This document shows, one piece after another, positions 59,605 through 64,000 of a DNA stretch of 64,000 bases (the stretch's first letter is position 1; each line of letters starts with the position of its first letter). Made by a program: the position numbers and the translations under genes. Source of the stretch: Serpens sp035497915 (GTDB taxonomy: Bacteria > Pseudomonadota > Gammaproteobacteria > Pseudomonadales > Pseudomonadaceae); NCBI RefSeq assembly GCF_035497915.1, contig NZ_DATJCS010000041.1, forward strand, positions 12,014-76,013, given 5' to 3'. The notes beneath the pieces are model-generated. The model saw nothing but the letters and a program-made list of their open reading frames with translations. It was not told where the DNA came from and did no database searches.

Positions 59605-60738
59605 ATGCGCAAGTGGCTGCCGCTGTTGTGGGTGACCCTGGCCCTGCCTGTCCAGGCAGCGTCGGGGCGCTACCTGACCTGGCTGGATGACCAGGGACGT
59701 GTGCATAACACCTTCATCGAGGCCGGAACGCCCCCGACTGGCGGGGGCGGCGCAGCCGTGGCCGAGCCGGGCGGCCGGGACGGGGCGGGCTGGACCGCCG
59801 GCGCTCCGGGCGGTGGCGAGGCCAAGCGTCGCTATTTCACCTGGGTGGATGCCAGCGGCGCGCTGCAGAGCAGTTTCCATGTCGCGGCGCCGGAATCCGG
59901 CGCCGCGTCCGGCAGCATGCGGCCGTCGGGCCGCGATCCGCTGGATGGCGATTACGTGGCCGCGGAATGGCTGGAGGAGCGCAACTTCCAGGCCGATGAT
60001 CGTTCCAGGGGCTATTTCACCTGGGTGGACGATCAGGGACGGGTGCGCAATTCGCCGGTCGGCCAGGCCGGTGGTTTGGCCATGCCGGCCGCTGTGCCGA
60101 TCGAATTCAGCGAGGGGCGGCAGGTGGAATTCGCTCGGCCGTCGCCGCTGTTGCCGAACCTGGATGGCCAGCCGGCGCGGACCTGGCAGCCACAGGCGGC
60201 CCAGGCCGAACTGACGGAGCAGCATCGCGAATTGCTGGAGCGCTGCTGCGAACAGCTGGCGGAAAGTGCGTTCATCGAGCTGTCGGCCGAGGAACCGCGC
60301 TACGAGGAGTTCAATCGGTTCTCGCCACGCCTGAAGCTGGCGCACCTCGATAGCCGGTATATCGCGGTGAAGCTGCCGCGCTTTGGGCAACGCTACGGCC
60401 TGCGGGTGCGCAGCTTCGCCAACCGGCAACTGGTCTATCCCTCGCTGCTGTTTCTCGACGAGTCGCGGCGCCCCACGCGCCTGGTGAGCGAAGCGGTGTC
60501 CACCCTGCACCCGGAGAGCTGGCATCGCTACGCCTTCCTGGAAGGGGTGGTGCCGGTATTCGGTGGACGCGGCGAGCGCTACGTCCTGCTGCTGACCACC
60601 GAGGAGGACCGCGCGCGGCTGACCCTCGACAACCGGCCCTACAAGCGGCCGATGCAATCCCTGGAGCTGAACGAGGCCGGTGTCCAGGTACACCGGCATG
60701 CCGAGGAAGGCAGTTTCGAACTGATGGTCCTGCGCTGA
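59605..60738 (+). CDS. Exported repeat protein with MalM-like C-terminus
   Basis: A 377-residue protein with signal peptide (cleavage after VQAAS). Three copies of a short motif follow: RYLTWLDDQGRVHN (about 22-35), RYFTWVDASGALQS (about 76-89) and GYFTWVDDQGRVRN (about 136-149), linked by Gly/Pro-rich stretches. These resemble DUF4124-like strand pairs. The C-terminal half (about 245-377) resembles MalM, the maltose-operon periplasmic protein. It ends at 60738, one base before the convergent ATP-grasp stop. Function unknown; I recall FilE-type proteins combining such parts. Confidence 0.7.
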   Translation: MRKWLPLLWVTLALPVQAASGRYLTWLDDQGRVHNTFIEAGTPPTGGGGAAVAEPGGRDGAGWTAGAPGGGEAKRRYFTWVDASGALQSSFHVAAPESGAASGSMRPSGRDPLDGDYVAAEWLEERNFQADDRSRGYFTWVDDQGRVRNSPVGQAGGLAMPAAVPIEFSEGRQVEFARPSPLLPNLDGQPARTWQPQAAQAELTEQHRELLERCCEQLAESAFIELSAEEPRYEEFNRFSPRLKLAHLDSRYIAVKLPRFGQRYGLRVRSFANRQLVYPSLLFLDESRRPTRLVSEAVSTLHPESWHRYAFLEGVVPVFGGRGERYVLLLTTEEDRARLTLDNRPYKRPMQSLELNEAGVQVHRHAEEGSFELMVLR

Positions 60739-60739
60739 T

Positions 60740-61723
60740 TCAGTCCGCCGGCTTGACGTGCCCGAAGACTTCCTGGGCGAAGCGCACCCGTTGCTCGGGG
60801 GGTTCCGTTACGCCGCCCTTGCGCAGGGTTTCCAGGTGCGCTTCGACCGCCTGGGTGCGCAGGGTCAGGCCGCAGTCGTTGGCGATCTGGATGTTCAGCC
60901 CGGGGCGGGCGTTGAGTTCGAGGATCAGCGGCCCCTTGTCCTGGTCGAGCACCATGTCGACGCCGATGTAGCCCAGCCCGCACAGCTCGTAGCAGCCCGC
61001 CGCCAGGCGCATGAAGCCGTCCCAGTCGGGCAGCTGCACGCCATCCACCGCGTTGCCGGTGTCGGGGTGGCGGATGATCCGGTTGTTCAGCCAGGTGCCG
61101 CCCAGGGTGATGCCGGTGGCCAGGTCCACGCCGACGCCGATAGCGCCCTGGTGCAGGTTGGCCTTGCCGTTGGACTGGCGGGTCGGCAGGCGCAGCATGG
61201 CCATTACCGGGTAGCCCATCAGCACGATGATGCGGATGTCCGGCACGCCTTCGTAGCTGATGCTCTTGAAGATCGGGTCCGGGGTGACGCGGTATTCGAT
61301 CAGCGCCCGGTCCCGATGGCCGCCCAGGGAGTACAGGCCCGACAGGATGGTCGACAGCTGCTGCTCGATTTCGTCATGGCTGATGATGCGTCCCGACACC
61401 GTCTTGTAGCGGCCTTCGAAACGGTCGGCGATCACCAGGATGCCGTCGCCGCCGGCGCCCTGGGCCGGCTTGATCACAAAGTCGTTGCGCCCGCCGATGA
61501 TGCGGTCGAGGCCTTCGATCTGCTTCTCGGTCTCGACGATGCCGTACATCTCCGGGACATGAATCCCGGCCGCCAGCGCGCGCTGCTTGGTGAGGATCTT
61601 GTCGTCGACGATCGGGTACAGGCTGCGCTTGTTGTACTTGAGCACGTAGTCCGCGTTGCGGCGGTTGATGCCCATGATTCCCTTGGCTTCCAGCGCCTTC
61701 CAGGTTTTCCAGAGTCCGAGCAT
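60740..61723 (-). CDS. ATP-grasp ligase of the RimK/alpha-L-glutamate-ligase-like group
   Basis: A 327-residue ATP-grasp protein with FVIKPAQGAGGDGI (nucleotide lid), YEGVPDIRIIVLMGYPVMAM and C-terminal LILELNARPGLNIQ, where Glu and Asn bind Mg. RimK-like members attach glutamate or other amino acids to a protein or peptide. It lies 4 bases after the 7TM gene on the minus strand, and the trio ATP-grasp, 7TM-transglutaminase-like and retropepsin-like is a recurring conserved cluster. The acceptor is unknown. Confidence 0.86.
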   Translation of the reverse strand: MLGLWKTWKALEAKGIMGINRRNADYVLKYNKRSLYPIVDDKILTKQRALAAGIHVPEMYGIVETEKQIEGLDRIIGGRNDFVIKPAQGAGGDGILVIADRFEGRYKTVSGRIISHDEIEQQLSTILSGLYSLGGHRDRALIEYRVTPDPIFKSISYEGVPDIRIIVLMGYPVMAMLRLPTRQSNGKANLHQGAIGVGVDLATGITLGGTWLNNRIIRHPDTGNAVDGVQLPDWDGFMRLAAGCYELCGLGYIGVDMVLDQDKGPLILELNARPGLNIQIANDCGLTLRTQAVEAHLETLRKGGVTEPPEQRVRFAQEVFGHVKPAD

Positions 61724-61727
61724 GGTG

Positions 61728-63254
61728 TCAGTCCTTGAGGAAGGCCTTGAAGCGGAACAGCTCGGTCAGCCGGTAGCCGCGGTAGCGCCCCATGGCCAGC
61801 ATGAAGGCGACCATGATCAGCAGCACCCCCGGGAAGGTGAAGATGAAGTAAGTCAGTTCCGGAATGGTCATCAGCAGATAGGCGAGGGTGGCCGCCACCA
61901 GGGTGCCGATGGCGACCTTGAAGGCGTGAGTGCCGCCGCGTTCTTCCCAGGTGATCGACAGGCGCTCGATGGTCATGGTCAGGATCACCATGGGGAACAG
62001 GGCGATGGACAGGCCGCGTTCCAGGCCCAGTTTATGGCTCAGCAGGCTGATGACCGCCATGAGGATCACCACGAAGGTCAGCACCACCGACAGGCGCGGC
62101 AGCATCTGCAGTTTCAGGTGTTCGAGGTAGGACCGCAGCATCAGGCCCAGCGCGGTGACCAGGCTGAACAGCAGGATGCCGAAGCCCAGCTCGGTTTCCC
62201 GGAAGGCCAGGGCGATCAGCACCGGGGTGAAGGTGCCCAGTGTCTGCAGCCCGCCGAGGTTGCGCAGGATCAGGATCACCAGCACGCCGATGGGGATCAT
62301 GATCATGATCTGGTAGGTCTGCTGGGTCTGCAGCGGTAGCCCGTACAGGGAGTACTCCAGGAAGCCGGCCTGGGCCTGCGCGTCGGACAGCTGTGCCAAG
62401 CGAATGGCATTGATCTGGCTGTTGTTCAGGGTGAATTCCACCTGGGGATTGCGGCCGCCCTCGACGCTGATCAGCGGTTCCTCACCGAACCACCAGATCA
62501 GCCGGTCCGCAGGCAGGCCCTGCTCGCCGGTATCGGGGTTGAAGTAGAGCCACTGGCTGCCGTTGTAGCTGCGCAGCCACAGTTCCGGTGTCTGTGCGAT
62601 GCCATTGGCCAGACGGATGGTGTTCACCCGCTCCATGGGCACATGGGCGATGGACAGCAAAAGGTCGATGGCCTTGGCCTTGTTGGCGGTGGAGCGATCT
62701 CCGCCCAGCAGCAGGCCGACATTGTCGTCGCCGAGGTTGTTGACGCGCTTGATGGTCTCGCTGATGAAGGTTTCCACGTCCGCAGAGTGCTGGCGGATGG
62801 GGGCCAGCAGTGCTTCGGCGGCGATCTTCTCCGGCCCTTCGATGGGGATGCTTTCGCGGAAGATCGGTCCCTTTTCGTCGCTTTGTTCGCCACCGTAACG
62901 CTTGGTCAGCACCATCCGGTAGTAGAGCGTCTGCTCGCCGCTGGCGCGACGGGAAGACCAGGTCACCCGGCGGTTGCCTTCCACACGGTTGATGCTCACC
63001 CCGTAGTTGTTGGAGATGAAGCTCTCATTGAGGCTGACATGGCTGGCGGCGGGTGGTGGCACGAACATCTGCACCTTGACCGGCTCGCGCGGGCTGGCCT
63101 GGAACTCCACCCGGGCGTCGATGTTCCACAGGTCCGCAGTCTCGTCCTCGGTCAGCGGAATGCCGAGCACGAAGATCTGGTAGGCCGTGGCGAGCACCCC
63201 CAGCGTCACCAGCACGGCGATGAGAATTTTCAGATGCAGGGTCAGTGAGCGCAT
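61728..63254 (-). CDS. Membrane protein: inactive transglutaminase-like domain fused to seven transmembrane helices
   Basis: A 508-residue protein with an N-terminal helix (about 9-28) and a periplasmic region to about 310. That region carries LLSIAHVPMERVNTIRLANGI in a transglutaminase-like fold but no catalytic Cys at the expected site. Seven membrane helices follow from about 325 to 490 (for example IMIMIPIGVLVILIL and FPGVLLIMVAFMLAMG). This is the 7TM-transglutaminase layout (UUP1-type) found beside RimK-like ATP-grasp genes. Role unknown; substrate recognition for the ligase is my inference. Confidence 0.85.
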   Translation of the reverse strand: MRSLTLHLKILIAVLVTLGVLATAYQIFVLGIPLTEDETADLWNIDARVEFQASPREPVKVQMFVPPPAASHVSLNESFISNNYGVSINRVEGNRRVTWSSRRASGEQTLYYRMVLTKRYGGEQSDEKGPIFRESIPIEGPEKIAAEALLAPIRQHSADVETFISETIKRVNNLGDDNVGLLLGGDRSTANKAKAIDLLLSIAHVPMERVNTIRLANGIAQTPELWLRSYNGSQWLYFNPDTGEQGLPADRLIWWFGEEPLISVEGGRNPQVEFTLNNSQINAIRLAQLSDAQAQAGFLEYSLYGLPLQTQQTYQIMIMIPIGVLVILILRNLGGLQTLGTFTPVLIALAFRETELGFGILLFSLVTALGLMLRSYLEHLKLQMLPRLSVVLTFVVILMAVISLLSHKLGLERGLSIALFPMVILTMTIERLSITWEERGGTHAFKVAIGTLVAATLAYLLMTIPELTYFIFTFPGVLLIMVAFMLAMGRYRGYRLTELFRFKAFLKD

Positions 63255-63262
63255 GGAGCTGT

Positions 63263-63802
63263 TTACTCGCCAGGGGTTGCGTCGGGGGAAGGGCAGGCCG
63301 GCTTGCCGGCAACGTATTTAAGGCCGGGATCGACCAGGGCTGCAAATTCGGACAGCGCATCGGAGCCGATCAGCAGCGGGTATTGAAAGGCGCTGCGGTC
63401 CGTCAGGTTCACCTCGATGGTGCGCAGGGTCTGGCCCATGCACAGCTGCACTTCGATGACCGGGCGGGCGGTGTAGCTCTTGCCTTCGTCGGGATTGTAA
63501 TCACCCGAGCGACGCTTGATCCGGCTGATGCGCGAGACCGGACGTTCGATCGGCGGGCCAGCCGCCTCGTCATCGCCAAGCTGGAAACGCACCCAGGTTT
63601 CCCCGTCGCGCTCGAAGCGCTGGATATGGCGAGCGCTGAGCGAGGCGGTCATGGCGCCGGTATCGAGTTTGGCGGGCAGTTCTACGTCGAAGTCCGTGAT
63701 CCGTGCGTATTCGTTCAGACCATAGATGGTTTTCTGGCCGGCAACGCTGGCGCTGGCCAGGCCGGGCAGCAGGCAGAAGAGGAGAAAAGGCGAAATTCTC
63801 AT
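63263..63802 (-). CDS. Retropepsin-like aspartic protease (RimB / ATP-dependent Zn-protease domain)
   Basis: A 179-residue exported protein with signal peptide (cleavage after ASA). The retropepsin-like motif AKLDTGAMTASLSA carries catalytic Asp47, and the second strand block FQYPLLIGSDALSEFAALVDPGL follows. One Asp per chain implies a dimer, as in retropepsins. It is the first gene of the three-gene minus-strand unit (8 bases before the 7TM gene). Despite the old Zn-protease domain name I see no zinc ligand set. Substrate unknown. Confidence 0.83.
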   Translation of the reverse strand: MRISPFLLFCLLPGLASASVAGQKTIYGLNEYARITDFDVELPAKLDTGAMTASLSARHIQRFERDGETWVRFQLGDDEAAGPPIERPVSRISRIKRRSGDYNPDEGKSYTARPVIEVQLCMGQTLRTIEVNLTDRSAFQYPLLIGSDALSEFAALVDPGLKYVAGKPACPSPDATPGE

Positions 63803-64000
63803 GGGGTCATTTGACTACAGGCGGTGGCAGGGTCGGCATCGACCAGACCGGCGAGCGCGCGGAGCGCGGAAGAACACCCAGGCACAGGCGGAGCGGATTC
63901 TAGCATGGCGCCGGAAGCCTGGCGCCGGGCGGACTGTGAACCGGGCGAAAGAAAGACAACTCGACCAAGGTTGCATGGTCCGACGCTCGTCGTGTTGACA
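63803..64000. other. Upstream region of the retropepsin gene
   Basis: The last 198 bases hold no gene that I can support. They must include the promoter of the retropepsin-7TM-ligase unit, but no near-consensus -35/-10 pair was found on the minus strand. Confidence 0.5.

Noticed and set aside
61728..63254. Active transglutaminase in the 7TM protein
   Set aside because: The transglutaminase-like region shows no convincing catalytic Cys; it fits the inactive type.
63726..63998. 90-codon plus-strand frame at the right edge
   Set aside because: Arg/Gly-rich translation with no motif; it overlaps the retropepsin signal peptide on the opposite strand and looks like non-coding DNA.

Overview
The window is one continuous stretch of high-GC chromosome from a Pseudomonas-type gammaproteobacterium. 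The evidence is gene content and gene order: fabA-fabB next to an orphan hybrid kinase, gpsA-sixA, a tgpA operon, tesA diverging from an FtsX-type ABC pair, an L,D-transpeptidase facing oprI, and aroF/G, cysB, cysH, thrH and pabB. From memory these blocks match scattered P. aeruginosa neighbourhoods (PA1609-1624, PA1642-43, PA2873-75, PA2853-56, PA1750-1768), so the genome is a Pseudomonas but not P. aeruginosa. No rRNA, tRNA, CRISPR array, IS element or prophage was found.

Layout. 0-5.3 kb: the 3' end of a TsdA-like cytochrome, a FUSC membrane protein, a dGTPase-like gene, and fabA-fabB. 5.4-10.2 kb: a minus-strand three-gene unit of TonB receptor, lone periplasmic binding protein and hybrid histidine kinase. 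10.4-18.9 kb: plus-strand metabolic genes (gpsA, DUF4389, sixA, acyl-CoA ligase, thioesterase, two alpha/beta hydrolases, a GST, DUF4892, an AI-2E-type transporter). 19-31.5 kb: patatin, selD-selU, MoxR-DUF58-TgpA transglutaminase operon, a thioesterase, a chemoreceptor, TatD, ThpR, GreB and two small unknown proteins. 31.5-41.6 kb: ABC exporter, tesA, Ldt/OprI, GNAT, DAHP synthase, cysB, cysH, thrH.

41.8-48.2 kb is a four-gene MksB-E-F-G (Wadjet-type) SMC operon lying between thrH and pabB and bracketed by REP-like repeats. This is the clearest accessory/defence element. Its nuclease subunit is short.

50.0-63.8 kb is the most interesting region. Two tandem MalT-like ATPase/LuxR regulators lead into five genes for a secreted or surface system: a small SGQDG-type exported protein, a C39-type cysteine peptidase with no ABC exporter, a FapF-like helix-plus-beta-barrel protein, a FadL/OmpP1 barrel, and a periplasmic protein with three repeats and a MalM-like C-terminus. 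The layout recalls the fap functional-amyloid and Acinetobacter fil loci, but I recognise no defined function. Facing it tail-to-tail with one base between is a second uncharacterised set: ATP-grasp ligase, 7TM inactive-transglutaminase protein and retropepsin-like protease.

Regulatory signals seen include several bidirectional terminators, sigma70-like promoters for gpsA, selD, oprI, cysB, pabB and the 30.6-kb small gene, a perfect 8-2-8 palindrome before the acyl-CoA ligase, and a 9-base element shared by the cysB and cysH upstream regions.
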